From the NCBI RefSeq assembly GCF_003590095.1, contig NC_039481.1, positions 8,122,001 through 8,186,000 on the forward strand: DNA of 64,000 nt, in the 5' to 3' direction. Below the pieces are notes generated by a model, which saw nothing but the letters and a program-made list of their open reading frames with translations, ran no database searches and was not told where the DNA came from. A program made the position numbers and the translations under genes. The stretch's first letter is position 1. Each line of letters starts with the position of its first letter. The stretch is from Trichoplusia ni (taxonomy: Eukaryota > Arthropoda > Insecta > Lepidoptera > Noctuidae). Shown piece by piece: positions 1 through 13,500 of this stretch.

Positions 1-241
1 GTAACAAGACAAGTAAATTAGGGATGTGGCATGTCGGGCATGTCCATGATGTCCACAAGGGTGGACTTGCACCTGATTCCATACCTCACCATAGCCTGGC
101 AGTTTCCATCAACAATATTATATGAAAAGACATGTGTGATCATTAACTGTTAGACATATTGTTTACCTTTAATTCTCAAAAATGACGCAATTAATAAAAG
201 TTTGGTGACCAAATGGTTATGCCTTTTTTTTCAACTTCCAG

Positions 242-632
242 GTTACATGCATGGGGGAACACTCTGAAGGAGTCATTTGAGCAGTGTGGAATGGCCATGT
301 TTGGATATATGACAGAGCTGGACTATGTACAAATCAAGGAAGTTCATACTGTAGAAGCAAATGCAGATGATTTAATGGGTCTCTTGTACCACTTCCTCGA
401 TGAATTACTTTTTTTATTCTCTGTGGAACCATTTTTAATATGTAAGAAGCTAGTGATAACAGAATTTAACACAGAAGAGTTCAGGATAGTTTGTAAATGT
501 TATGGTGAAGAGTTTCAGCTTGGCAAGCATCCACAGGGCACAGAGGTAAAGGCGATCACTTATTCAGCCATGCAGATCATAGATGAACCAAAAGATAATA
601 AGTATGAAGTGTTTGTTATTATTGATATTTGA
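242..632 (+). CDS. archease, C-terminal coding exon (partial gene)
   Basis: This is the last coding exon of archease (ZBTB8OS family), which activates the tRNA-splicing ligase RtcB. The exon follows a pyrimidine-rich acceptor ending in AG at 240-241 and runs to TGA at 630-632. The reading begins LHAWGNTLKESFEQCGMAMF, then has a FHFLDE-like segment (YHFLDELLFLF), and ends with GEEFQLGKHPQGTEVKAIT and the terminal FVIIDI. These are the hallmark C-terminal blocks of eukaryotic archease. The expected N-terminal block ending in DHTADVQ must lie in an exon left of the window; I did not find it in bases 1-240. The ATG at 213 is inside the intron and is not the start. An ATTAAA at about 649 may be a polyadenylation signal. 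The next gene, E2F, is on the same strand about 7 kb away and there is no sign that the two are linked. Confidence 0.95.
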
Positions 633-1067
633 TTATTATATTTAATTTTATATTAAAAAAGAATTGACTGTTATATGGCTTGAAATCAATTATACTGCAC
701 CCATTATAGTTAGGACCCCTAGATGCAGATAGAGAATTACATATCAAATTAATGTTTATTTGAAATCTCTATGAAAGAGTCTGTCATTACTTATAAGTGC
801 CACACACATAATTGAAGTATAGATTGATTTCACTTGCTGATGGTTTGCTATTATTGCCTAAGAGTAGCAATAATGCTATGCCTGAAAAGATTTCTATGCA
901 TTATCTACTACCCTTCTTTTATGTTTCCACTTATGTAGTTGTAGAATGTAGGTAACATAACTCTCTAACCGTTTGATTATTACCATCCTCATAGTCATGT
1001 TCCTCTAATATACATAGACGAATTATTTAAGGTTTTCATGCCTTTAGTTTATGCCTTATGTATACAA

Positions 1068-1282
1068 CTAGCTTTTTACCCGCGGCTTCGCCCGCGCCGA
1101 TGTCGGTTATATCGCGTTTCCAAGAGAACTCTTCAAGAGTCCAGGATAAAAACTATCCTATGTTCTTTCTCAAGGTCAACTCTATCTCTGTACCAAATTT
1201 CATTGAAATCGCGTCAGTGGTTTAGACGTGAAAGCGTAACTGACAGACAGAGTTACTTTCGCATTTATAGTATTTGTAGGGA
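1068..1282 (-). mobile_element. Helitron-like (Lep1-type) non-autonomous element
   Basis: Read on the minus strand, the element starts TCCCTAC and ends in CTAG (1068-1071). Just before CTAG is a GC-rich hairpin (ccgcgg-cttcg-cccgcg at 1080-1097), the usual 3' end of a Helitron. The interior carries phrases common in lepidopteran genomes, such as ataaaaactatcctatgt and gacagacagagttac. It has no coding capacity. The family name is from memory of published lepidopteran repeats and was not checked by search. Confidence 0.6.
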
Positions 1283-3153
1283 AGTAGGGATAGTATCTTG
1301 AATGTTGCATGAGTCACTTGAAAATGATGCAATATCAATGATTTATTGTGTTTTCCCATTCAGTATTATTCTATTTCTACTGCCTACTGCCATGCAAATC
1401 TATGCTTGGCCTTGCATGCATAAGATGCAGAATTGGTCCCAATGCATACAAAGTACCTTAGTCAAACATGCAGCGAAGCATAGAGTTGAACCAAGGATTT
1501 GAGCTAGCTGGCAAATAAGTAAAATCTAGAGTGGAATTTTTTGACCATGCAATGAAATAGAAAATTGGCATAACTTAAGTTAGTCCTATGTTCATCAGTA
1601 GATTGCGATAGGCTGAGATAATCTAATGATTAACAGAATATCATCATACATGTTGTCCAATGCTTTAAAGGCTAATGCAATTAAAAAGCATTGACGTTTT
1701 TTCAACGCGCTAAAGTCGTTTCTACGATTCTCTACGTACTATAGTTCTTACACATCAAACACTGTGGTTCCCGGTTGTAAGATCGGTTTAATCTATCTTT
1801 TCTGTGACCACCTTATGACGATAATTTGTATTTTTATGATAGGTACTGAAAATTCATCTTGTGATAAGTTTTTTTTTTATCTTTGACCTTGCATTACTTA
1901 GTTTATAACTGGTTTGTACCAGTCAGGTATTGCATTTAAAATAAAATAAAAAAATGTTACGAAGAGAAATTTTATAGCAGGGAGAGCTTTTTTAATAAAC
2001 GGACTATGAAGATTAATTAATATTTTTTTTCCGAGTACAGAGTTACAGGCAAAATTGGGGTCTAATATTAACCACTACTCCTGCAAAATCACGGAAGTGA
2101 TCTCTTCAGATTTACTTAAGATTTTGACTTATCCTTATTTACCTATCTTTGTTTATTATATCCGCAATGTCTATCAGAGTCTTTATTTTTCTCATTGCGA
2201 GAACTGCGTTTAATTCCTACAGCCATCAAGCAAGCACTCATTCTATTTCTTTATAGTTATAGTCACACGTCACACCTCGCTGTCCCAAGTGGGAGACAGG
2301 CGGTAATCCGTATGCTCAAATACTGCCATTAAACTGACAGTAACACATAATGGGACTTTGATTACAAGAAGTTATAAAAGAGATATTTGCCCAGCTCTGA
2401 GCCTGACCTGGTGTGGGCTTTTATCTATTCTAATAATCGACAAAATATTGATACCTCGATGATATGGTTAATTATTACGAATCAGGTATGATTATTAATA
2501 TTCATTGTATGTCTAGTAAATGTCATGTCGAGATAAGATAGTTATTAGTGTTACGGTGCACAATATTAGGATTTTCATTATTTTTGTTTATTCACTTGCA
2601 CAAGGATTAATTAGCATCCCAAACCGCATAAGTGCAATATCTAATACTGCTCCTATCGGGTACCTAAAGATGTGGTTGTTTTCGATTTAACTACTTAGCA
2701 TCTTTTTGATTTAGCCAGACAGATGTAGGTACCAGTCTTAACATCTGTTCGTTCGCAGCTCAGCATCATGATAGCGAGGGAACATAAAAATTGCGGGTTT
2801 TATTCCATGAAGGTCTCTTAAATAAGAATTGACACCCCCATTTAATAAACCTAGTCATTATAGTTGTAATAATTCGTAATTAATGACATGATGCATTTAC
2901 CTTCCTATCCCTTTTAGTCTTCATTTCTAAAGGTTCTCTAAAGCTCTACCCAAGTACCTGTCGCAACTACTTACCTATTATTTTTTTGGTGTTAAATTCC
3001 GTATTAGCCTTTTTATTTTTATTTATTAAACTGTTTAAATTATAATACTGTTTACTCTTACATAAAACCCCACAAAGCTGCTTGCACAGTTTGTCTGTGA
3101 GCCTGACGACTAAGACACTCCTTTTTTATGTAGCTATGTAGGAGTCATCATAA

Positions 3154-3220
3154 TCAGCCCATATTCGTCCACTGGACATAGGCCTCCCCAATTGCACGCC
3201 ATCGAAGTCTATCTTCGGCT
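3154..3220 (-). mobile_element. RTE-type LINE, 3' end of ORF (fragment)
   Basis: The minus strand translates to AEDRLRWRAIGEAYVQWTNM, then G and a stop (tca at 3154-3156). This is the C-terminal tail of RTE-clade reverse transcriptase ORFs that is scattered through lepidopteran genomes. The usual form has two glutamines before the tryptophan; here one codon is missing. The element is cut off upstream of 3220, as expected for a 5'-truncated LINE. Confidence 0.65.
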
Positions 3221-6200
3221 GCTCATGTAAAGGTGATTGATTAAAATTGCTTATAGTCAGTAATTAGTTTATTTCTTTCCACAATCCGTACTCAGAGGAG
3301 AAATGTATTCGCAACATAACGAGATCTCGTAGGAAGTGGTGCGTGAGGTAATGAACAGCATATATTAAAATATACAACATTCATAGGCAACTACCGCATC
3401 ATACGTTTCACTTAAATTGCCGTCTGAAATTCATTTATCAAGGAGAAAGTTTATAGTTTATAGTTCATCTAGAATAGTTAAGACTTTCGGTTTTGTAATC
3501 ACAACTGCCAGAGCACAACAAGGTATAAATGTAATACGGACTTCTCCACTAAACACTGCCAAGTCCAAGTTACCTACTTGCGGTAAGTTTCAAGATCCTT
3601 ATACCCCTCGTTGCCACCAAAAAATTAAAAAATGGCATCTGCCTGGCATCCCTCGTTGCGATTAACGCACCCATACCAACTTAATCTTCACATTCTCATT
3701 TCCTATAAGAGAAGAATTATTATCTAGACGAGGCTGTATGATGACTTACTTAAACTAAGCCATTGAAAAACATTTTCATTTTAATATCTACCTTACAGCC
3801 GGTTCAAACATAGCGATGCAGCGGCGTAGTTGCAACTGCGACCAAGGACTCCGGTCGGGACCGGAATCTCACGAAAGTTACTGTAAAAATATCGGGCTGC
3901 ATAACCAGTAGAACCGAAACCAGATGCGAACCCTATCTTAAGCGTTATGCTTATAATGCGTTACCTAAGTACAGCTGCTTGACTACGCGCATATATTATA
4001 AAAGTAAAGTCCTTAGGCCCATAAGATGCAATTTAAGACGTCAAACACAAACTTCGGCGGAGGTATCCGGATGAGCTTCAGTTTGGCAAAAACTGGCAGA
4101 TCACACCCAAAAAATATTGTCAAATGGAAAAAGGACTCCAATGCTTTATTGACAATAAGATAGAAATATTTATTTATTTATGTCGTTAAAACAGAAAAAT
4201 AAAAGTAGGAAAATTTATAACATAAACCACTTCTTTCCCTAACAATTCTACTTTTGAAAGGTTTTGTTTACTCATCAAATGAATTTTCTATTTTTAATAC
4301 ATAGCTTGCATTGCCGTACAGAAAATATTTTTAAAAGTTTGCCAATCCCTCCTTTTGCGTCACACCGCTTTGTTGACTTTGCCAATTTTATTCTTTGAAC
4401 TAGAACTGATATGAACGATGATGTCACAGAAAAAACTACAAACGGTAAATAGATCAAAATATTGGTGTCAAAAAGGAGCATATTTTATACTTCGTGCTTT
4501 AGTTGTTAGAGCACACATTACCTTAATAAAGAATCAAAAATGTTTGCAGATAAAACAATACTCCCTATTAATGTGCTCTTTTTTCACCTAAATATATTTT
4601 TTTACGTACCTTTTTTTCCACATCAAGTGTTCATATTTATTATGAACCTATACCCAAGTAAAAATAACATTTTAAAATCTTGAGTGCATACCTAATGATC
4701 ATATGCGCCAACTGCCTTTTCTTGAACTTTAACACTACTTTCTTTAAGTTAAGCGGTGTAACCGAGAAAACTGAAAATAAATTTTATAGTCACAATATTA
4801 GTCTAACGAAGATAGTTATTGGCGTTAGAAGTTGAAGTTTCTTATGGTTGGCCGGTTCGTATGTCCAGATAATATTCAAAAACCTGAAGCTTACGTCTCC
4901 TGCGGAGGGTGCAGAAGACTATGCAGATTAGGTATCGCGCAACGAAAACCTACATCGATTAGTTAGATAACAATACCCGTTTTGGGTCAGAAATTGAATA
5001 ATGCGTTAACTCGTGAGTGACTATCAATCAAGGATGGCGCAAGATCTAGCGACATCGCAATTATGTGGGTCAAAGTGTACTTTGTAATAAAATAAAGTCT
5101 GTAAAAAAATATCGTAGTTTACGAAGAGAGTAAGTATAGCTTTATTACCCTGCCTGTCTACCTGCCGTACCATACAAGATGCAGTTTCTACAATTTCATG
5201 ATGTAAGTAAGTAATCTCCTCAAATCACAATGATCATACTGATCATCCAAGCTACGAGTATCTAAAAATCCTTGTCTGTTTTATTATCCTCAGAAAACAA
5301 GGCTATGAGAGCTACTTATATATATTTCGGTAAAGCTTTTCTCTAGATAGCCTTTTATCAAAGGTGCGATGTAACTTTAACGTTTTAATTATTTAGTAAT
5401 TTTAGTTATAAATAGATAATAGTATACCGAAGTATTAAAGTGGAAATGGTTCAAAAAACCCTTAAATTACCCTAACAGATTTAAACAACACGTGAATGGC
5501 ATGTGGTAATATTTTTTTTGTCATAGCAAAAGATCAACTTTTTTGTAGTACTAGCCATGTTGATGATTTAATAGATCCTTCATTAAACAATAATTATACT
5601 TGTTTAATAATTCTTTAACCAACATTAAAATTAACAAAACTACATATAAAACTAATTAAGTATCTATATTTATACGCATATTTAATTTTCGATTCACTAT
5701 GTGAAAGTATATTAAAATTTGAATTATATAACCACGAGTATTCATTATTAAATTAATCAATTTCTGAACGATTCTTGTCTATGATAGCGATCTCAAAAAA
5801 TATATATAATGGAACGTAGTCATTTCCGTTATGTTCGCGGTTTCACAAATATCCGTATCCTTATCACAGGCTTATTTCTGTTTACTTTGCATTTTTTTTT
5901 GTTGTTGAGATAATTTAATATGTAACGTGTTTAGAGTGTTAAAAACATTTCTATAGACACGCGTATTCTGAAATTCATTTTTATTTATTAAACATATTAT
6001 TTACTTACAATACACTGATTGAAGACAATAATATTTTAATTCATGTTTACATTTTGTAATTCAAAATTTTAAATGCGAAGCAATGTTAGAATTTAGAAAT
6101 GTACCTAGTACTGACACAAGAAAGCTCATCTAACTAATACTTTGTTATTGAATTCATTCAGGACCAATTTCGCGATTTCAAGAAAAAAACAAGGTATATT

Positions 6201-6779
6201 ATTTTTTGCCAACTGAATATATTAGAACTATTATATAATTCATTTCATCTCTATTAAGTAGAAACTATCTTACCTCAGTAAAATACTAAGAACAGCATTG
6301 AAATATTATTGAGTCTAATTAGGTACTTACGATCTTAGATAGTGCGCGAAAATGTGTTTGTATATTTAACGACGTGTTGAGGCAATATTAAACTTATAAT
6401 TGCATAATTGTAAGAAATTTCAACTAAGTCCTTAACACTCAATAATTTAGTAGAATAATCTAGTGAACAAATCACCCTTGGATTTCAATATTGGTTTTAT
6501 TTCGATATATTTAACGAATTCTAAATAAACATTCTAAATCAAATTAGTCAATTCTTAGTTCACGATTATTGGAAATCGTGCAATTACGTATATTTTATGG
6601 AATATGATAATTACTAGGGTTAATATACTACACATTTTCTCATAAATTTGAATAACTTAGCGTAACTTGCTCCTCCGTAGATTGCTAACAAAGTTAACAA
6701 ACGGCCGTAAAGACGCTTCGCTTCTCTAAACCGGTCGAACAATGGAAATTCAAAAATTCGTTATATTTTTTATGGCTTC

Positions 6780-7210
6780 TTCAACGAGGGGAGGAATTTG
6801 GATCGCGAAGCGGCGTCCGCTAGGGGTTGCTCGCTCGGCCGCTTCGCGCCTGCGCACGTAGTTCGCGCCACTGCTACGTCGCTTGCAAGCCAGATGTTCT
6901 GAAAAGCTTCCTGTCGCCGTTCCAATGCTCCGCATTTTTATCTAATAAGTTATTGTAAAATGTGGACTAGGACCTTTTTACTATTTTCTTTTATGAGTGA
7001 AGTAATCAGTGAATAGATATCATGTGTATTGGACAAACTGTGTGTAGTAACTAAAAATTATCGAGCGTCTCGATGTCCACGAGTTCACTCGGGACCAACA
7101 AAGCGGCGGACATTTTATTTTGAGTACTCGATAATGTAGCGTTTGCGTCGAAAACATTAATGTCGTTTTATGGTTATAAATTCGGATATCGTTCGCTTAC
7201 ACCTTTTGTA
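6780..7210 (+). promoter_or_regulatory. probable E2F promoter and noncoding first exon
   Basis: A GC-rich island (about 6790-6930) stands out from AT-rich surroundings upstream of the E2F coding start. It holds two identical TTCGCGCC boxes (6843-6850 and 6862-6869), which match the TTSSCGC core bound by E2F. A near match, tttccgcg, lies at 7452-7459. A GTAAGT donor at 7208-7213 could end a noncoding first exon that joins the acceptor at 7569-7570, two bases before the E2F ATG. The transcription start is not determined. Confidence 0.45.
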
Positions 7211-7572
7211 AGTATTGTTATTTTACAGTGGGTATTTTGTGCGTAATCCTTGAATGTGTACACTTGGGCTTAAAAGCGGTTATGCCTAGGTATCACTGCT
7301 AGGTTGTCGATATTTTGGGGAAAATGTCGTTGAAAAAAGTGACGTAAGCAATATTGGACAGCTGGAGGTGTTGCCTTGGACCTTTGGTATTACATACAGT
7401 ATGCTAAACTTGCTATCGACCCACTCCGCTTCGGAGGCTTCTCACTCGTGATTTCCGCGCGCGCGGCGCCCCTAACCTCTTCACTAATTGAATTGTGATG
7501 ATTAGGATGCATTAGATTAAAAAAATAATAATGTTCAATGATTTCGTAATGTGTGTATGTTAATTAACAGCG

Positions 7573-10500
7573 ATGCCGAGAGGGGTGAAGCGAGGGCCGG
7601 TGGAGGGCGAGGCCGAGGTGGTGGTACGCGCCGCGGCGTCTCCTTCGCATACCACGCTACTGGACGACAGCCCCAGCCAGCCCATCAGCTATCACCTGCT
7701 CGACCACGGCTATGGCGCCACGCCAAAGCATCAGATTAGGCGCGAGGCGCCTACAGCACCGCCGAAGACGTCTGAAGTGAGTCCCCTTCCTCATAAATTC
7801 ATTGATATTACAATACACTCTAAGCCCAGCAGTTGTTGAAAAGGAGTCAAAAATATTTGTGGCTTTTTGAGTTCCCAGTCAATGAAGGTGTAAACTACTA
7901 CTATGTAAGGCTTCACCTGATATTTTAAGGCATCTTCAGTTGACAAACCTCTTTGACTCCAAGGAACGGTTGTGCAGCGAAATCAAGTGTAGTTCAGGGC
8001 TCAGACTCATGATGTTATAGCTTATTATGTTCTGTACCTCTTTCAGAAATTATAAGTAACATGCATGATGATTTGATTAGCTTCAAATCTTAACTTTCTG
8101 CGTATTGAGGCTAACAGTGATTTGGCAAGTGGACATGTAGCTACAATTATGACCAATGTTGCAATGTGGACATTAAATATCTCATAAATCAATCACTGTA
8201 ATTATTAAAACATTCCTAAAGGGGCTATCAGTTTCTTTGCATATCATATCAAAATAATTTGAGATAGTGATGTTTCAATAAATAGTAATGCTTTGATAGT
8301 AATTGCATGGGGCTCAATCTTCTGTTAAACTGATAGACGAGGAGAAGATTTGACTTTAAAATCACTTTGTTGAGATCTTGGTTGAGTTTTTTTTTGTGAA
8401 TTGTACATTGAACCTACTAGCATTACATCATTGTAAGTTCCTCTGGCAAACAAATATTTATAGCCATTTTATTTTCTTTTCCATCTTTATTTTTGTAAAT
8501 TCTTGAAATGCAATAACTTATGTAACAACTAAAACAAATTCTGAGTTATAACTTACTAACTAACATTTTGATTAATATTTCAAGCGAGTACATAGTTAGC
8601 ATCAAGAAAATTTAATTCAGCCGACTCATACAAATCAAGCTGGCATGTATATCATGTGTATTCCTCATTAGAAACTTTATGCCATCAAAACATACAAGTG
8701 CTTGTGATATGAATGGAAATAGAGGAGAGATACATCATATTATGAGTTTCTTTACTGTTGGGTACCCTTAATTTGAACTTAAACACAAAATTTGGTTTTA
8801 GAGTTTAGCATAACCTACATTCATGTGACACCTCAAATACAAATCATTGTAATGGAAAACTAGAGCGGTCACAGTAATTCTGCACTAAATATACATGAAA
8901 TTAATTGCAAAATTTTAAGAACAAGTCATAATTAAGCAGTTTCATCTTTGCAATACAGATTCAGATAAAGATTTAGTTTGCAATCAAGCAAGTTATGACA
9001 ACATTACAAAGTTTTAAGTGACAAATGATTAGAGACATTTATGGTCAAGTTAATTATATTTGTATGTTATTGAATGTATTCTATAGTTTTGATATGAGAA
9101 TTATGTGATATTTTAGTACTTTAGCTGGGACTGGAATAAACAATCTTAATAATTTGTAGGAAATCCAGTTTTGATCTCACTAATAAATGAGTGAACTTTA
9201 AGATGTTAAAAAATAATAATAATGAGGTCATTGATCTCTGTATGGGGTCAGTGCACTGGTCACACCATTCTGGAAGTTAAAAGAGGATGGCATAGGACCA
9301 TATTTTCTTTTTATAATACTGTTTTAAGGATTGCAAGATACAGTGCAACATTGAAGATAATTATAAATTTTAGTTCAAGAAATTAAAACAGAACATTGCA
9401 GTCACTGTTAGCAACATTTTAATTTTAACGTTTTCTAATAATCCACGTTTCCTGATTTAGAAGCTTTATCGTAACCTTATGGTTAGCTGTGGGATACATT
9501 GGTTCCTGTACGTGTTTCTAAAAAAATTATTATACGAAGACGTAAAATAACCGTCCCACGCTATTTTATCATAATACATACATTACCACAAAACAAAAGT
9601 GCTTATTAAAAAAAACATGCTGACGCATAATTTGTAATGATTACGTCAAATCAAAATGGCGGATACTAGGCGACATAATTTTGAGTGTGTAACGGTAGCT
9701 AGTCCCTACACTGAAAAGTGTTTGGTCGGAGGGACCCTACGCGGGGCCGGGGTGCCGACCAATGACAGGACAGACGCCATCGCGCACATAAATTCTGTTT
9801 AACATTTTCTCCGATCCGCTCATTCAACATCTCGGAAAGTTAATCTATTCCAAACTTCCTTATTGGTATTAACTTTTATTGATTTAAATTCTAAGATAAG
9901 TTTATGCGGATTTATCATGTAGGTATATTTTTCAGTTATAATAAATATTTCCGTTACGATATTACTCATAAATAATAGGAAGATAAGGCCTAGTTCACAA
10001 GAATTTATAGTTAAGAGATGAAGAAACAATTTAATTGTTTTTGTCGGAGTTGGCTCACACATTTTATTCAGATAATATTAGTCTTGATCGGATATCAATT
10101 TTACAGTACTGAGAAAACGGAATGTTTTTAAGAAAGTGTATAATATTGATTAGCAATTTATATCTAACACTAGTCACCTGCTCATTGGTTAAGAGAGAAT
10201 CTTAACCTAATAATTATGGGCAACTAACATTTCTGTTGGTACCCGCGACGCAAAAGTATAAAAATATTTTCCTAATATTATGTGCAGTTAAGTATTGGCA
10301 TGAAGCTTCGTTAAGGTAATCGTTATAAAATTGATCGTTTCCATGAGAGATTACGCGACGCGAAGACCCCTACGAGTAGGAAAAATAAAAACAAAATGGC
10401 GGGCGCTTCATGCTAAATTTGAGCGATGCGCCTATTGGCATCTCAAAATATTGCAGTCACTATTCATATGCTCCGATAAGCTTTTGATTATCCAGAAAGC

Positions 10501-13500
10501 TGGCGAATGTAATTCGTTTCATTTTAATTTCTCTTTAAAATTAAAATCATACCTCTCCAATACCTTTGGGGAAGATATGCTCAAGTTTCTTTGATCTTAT
10601 AGGTAATTCAAATTTTTCACCTGTAGATTAATCTAAATCCATAATAGATTAAATGAGTGTTTAATATCCTCTTAAGTTAATAACTAGCGGTTCCCTACAA
10701 ATAGAAAATTTGCTAGCGGGAACATACAATCGGGATAAAAACTAACCTATGTGTTAATACTGGCTATAAACTATCTTTGTACCAAGTTTCGTCTAAATCC
10801 GTTTGTTTTTTGCGTGAAAGAGGAACATACAAACTTTTGCGTTTATAATATTAGTAGGCTAGGAGGAGAGTAGGATCCGTAAGCTGTCCACAATATTGGT
10901 ACCTGAGCTTTGCTGTTCGTCCTATCCTATAGACCGTGGCGGGTGGATTAGATTAGTAGAATACAAAAGAAAATAATTTATCCGACGGGGCATTTTTGAG
11001 ACGGCGATTTATATGCCAGCTGGAGGTATAACCTTAAACTTGCCGTTACGCATAAAGTGAGCACAAGTGTAGCAAGAGTCACATATGTTGGCAGTATATC
11101 ATGTCTCGAGTGGCGTTCACCCGGCGCCATGTGGCTTCGACGCTAGGAGGTCACGTGGCCAGGTACAAACTTCCTGTCATCACACTTGCATTGCACATTT
11201 TCGGTCATTGTCCTAACCATCTCACACGAACTTTTTAGTCTTTATTCAATAAGAATAGGAATAAGAATATCCCTTTTTATACAATACGGGTTGATCTAAT
11301 TTATCAAACTCAACAATAGTTTTTTGTGTTACATATCAAGTTAATGCATTTTATTTGGTCCCCACCGGTTGCGTAATTATTATTACACGACGGCGTGTAA
11401 GTTAGGGGATGTATGGATGTTGTTAACATTGTGAGCGATTTGCGCCAGCGAAGGGGATGCTTTATCTGGTCGCAGACGAGCGGTGTCACATCTGCTTCAG
11501 TTTGCTTGCTCTGGGCACAAGGGCACAAAGACACGCGGGTCTTACAAATCCGGCAAATTAACAATAGCGCCTAGTTTTCTATTAATAATAACACAAATTT
11601 TTCGAGATAAGAAATTGCTATTCTTTTGGCAGAGGTCCCTTCCGAGAGCTCGGCTTCTTTTGTGTTGATTCTAATTTATGTCATGTATTGTTGTTACCGG
11701 GTACCCTCCCCACACACTTCCTTTTGGGGGCTTCGGCCTGATAGATGTCGAAATTGAATTTGTTGCACGAGCTTATTGAAAACGCCTCGTGCATCCTTTT
11801 CGCTCCGTCTAGTTAACTGTGCTCGCATTTCTTAATTTTTATAAATAAGTTCAATACGTCAACGCTGTGTCATAAGTTGCCGATTATTATAATCGTTGCT
11901 TTTAATTAACACGGGGTCAACGTACAGCTAGAATTGAGAACAGTCGTCACAAGTAGTTCCGTTGAAGTCTTCAGTGTGAAGTAGGCGTATGATTTCTTGT
12001 AGTATAGTGGTGCTCAATTGAAGAGATTAACGATGACTTACTTTGTGTCAAGAGTAACTATAATTTTATCACACGTCGTGAGATTGTGCAAAGTCCGGTT
12101 TACATTGCCTTACGCGATTAACTGAGTGTATCTATCTCTCTTTTGTTTCTTAATGTGTGGACAATGCGAAAATTACAGCTGATCTGTGTTTAGATAGCCT
12201 GAGCGCAGGTTACGAGTGGGTAGGCTAAGTATTAACACCGGTCTTCATCGTAACTGTGACAAAGTCACCTTAAATCAGCTGACGTACTGCGAAGCTTTTA
12301 GTGATTTTTATGCGGAAAGTGACAGTCATGGGGGTGAGTTAATGGACAGTTAACAATATTAATTTTAGTAATTAAAATAATAAATAATTATAAGCTATAT
12401 GGATATTTCAAGCATAATTTTAAAAAGAATTTGACGCATGTAAGCATGGTTCTATTTATAGAAAATTGGTTAATTATTTAATTAACACGCGTAATTGAGA
12501 GCTTATCTAGAAAATGGCAAATAAGAAAAGTTATGACGCGTTTGTTAAATCTTTTTCGAGGGGTTTTAGAATTAGCAAAAGAAAGCATGTTTGCTTGAGA
12601 ACTTGTCAAATAAGCTTGGTCATTGACTTAAGATAAATCAATAATAATAAGTAATAATTGTTTATATTATAGTTATTATAAGCCGTGGCCTTAAAAAGGA
12701 ATAATATTATATGCCCCCTCATCTTTCTCGTTGTTATACGCACTAATTACCTGTTTTGGAGTACAGATTTTTAAAACTCTTAAGATCTACTATCTTGTCT
12801 ATCTGGCCTAATGAATAGAAAACGGGCTTTTCATTCACCATCCACGTAGGATTCGTTGGAATCATGGTTACAAAGAATATGGTATCCTCCTTTGGGAATA
12901 TTTGTTGAATTTTAAACAAATTTACTTAAGCACGCAATAAACAAAATGAATATTTATTGCTGAAGCCGCTTCATTTTAATAGGTTATGCAAATATTATTT
13001 CATGTCTGAATTAGGTTTGTCTCGGGCCTACAAATTATGTGTGCTTATGCCTATCTATTATTATCTAACCCTATCTACAGTACCTCAAGTGGTTCGTATA
13101 CGGCGAGAATTTGTGTCTTCTTATTAAGTTACATTAGTATGCATGAAAATGCGGTATGGTATTGCATTTTCCTATTTAAATTTGATGACCCTTTCGTCGT
13201 AAAAGGGTTTAATAAGGGCTATGTCGCAAAATTTGCTGACTTACATCCTTATTTAAAGCCAAGGCCGAGATTTTACCGTTTATTGTGGCGTTAGCTCGAG
13301 CTACATAGTCGTGATATCTCTAGCTGCAGAATCAACCAGTAGAGGGAGACAGCTATAGTCTTTGTGTGCATATTAAAAAAGGGGTTTGATGTAAGGGACG
13401 ATTGGGAAGGGAGAGCTGAGGTAACTGAACAATAAGCCGCACTAAAGCCGGGCTTATACTTATTCACGCACCGAACACGAGTTTTTATTCATTACGGAAC

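Larger units (their letters stand above)
633..6700. other. gene-poor intergenic region
   Basis: This is AT-rich DNA between archease and the E2F promoter. Open frames here are short and have no recognisable domain. I see a Lep1-like Helitron piece (1068-1282) and the tail of an RTE LINE (3154-3220). A short GC hairpin around 3853-3864 (ccggtcgggaccgg) has no assignment. I recognise nothing else. Confidence 0.6.

Noticed and set aside
213..241. ATG start for the archease frame at 213
   Set aside because: It lies before an AG acceptor and replaces the conserved N-terminal block of archease; the frame there is intronic read-through.
11101..11162. Possible coding exon MSRVAFTRRHV... ending at a gtac donor in E2F intron 1
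   Set aside because: Its junction is phase 2 and cannot join the phase-0 E2F exon at 13944; no other partner exon was seen.
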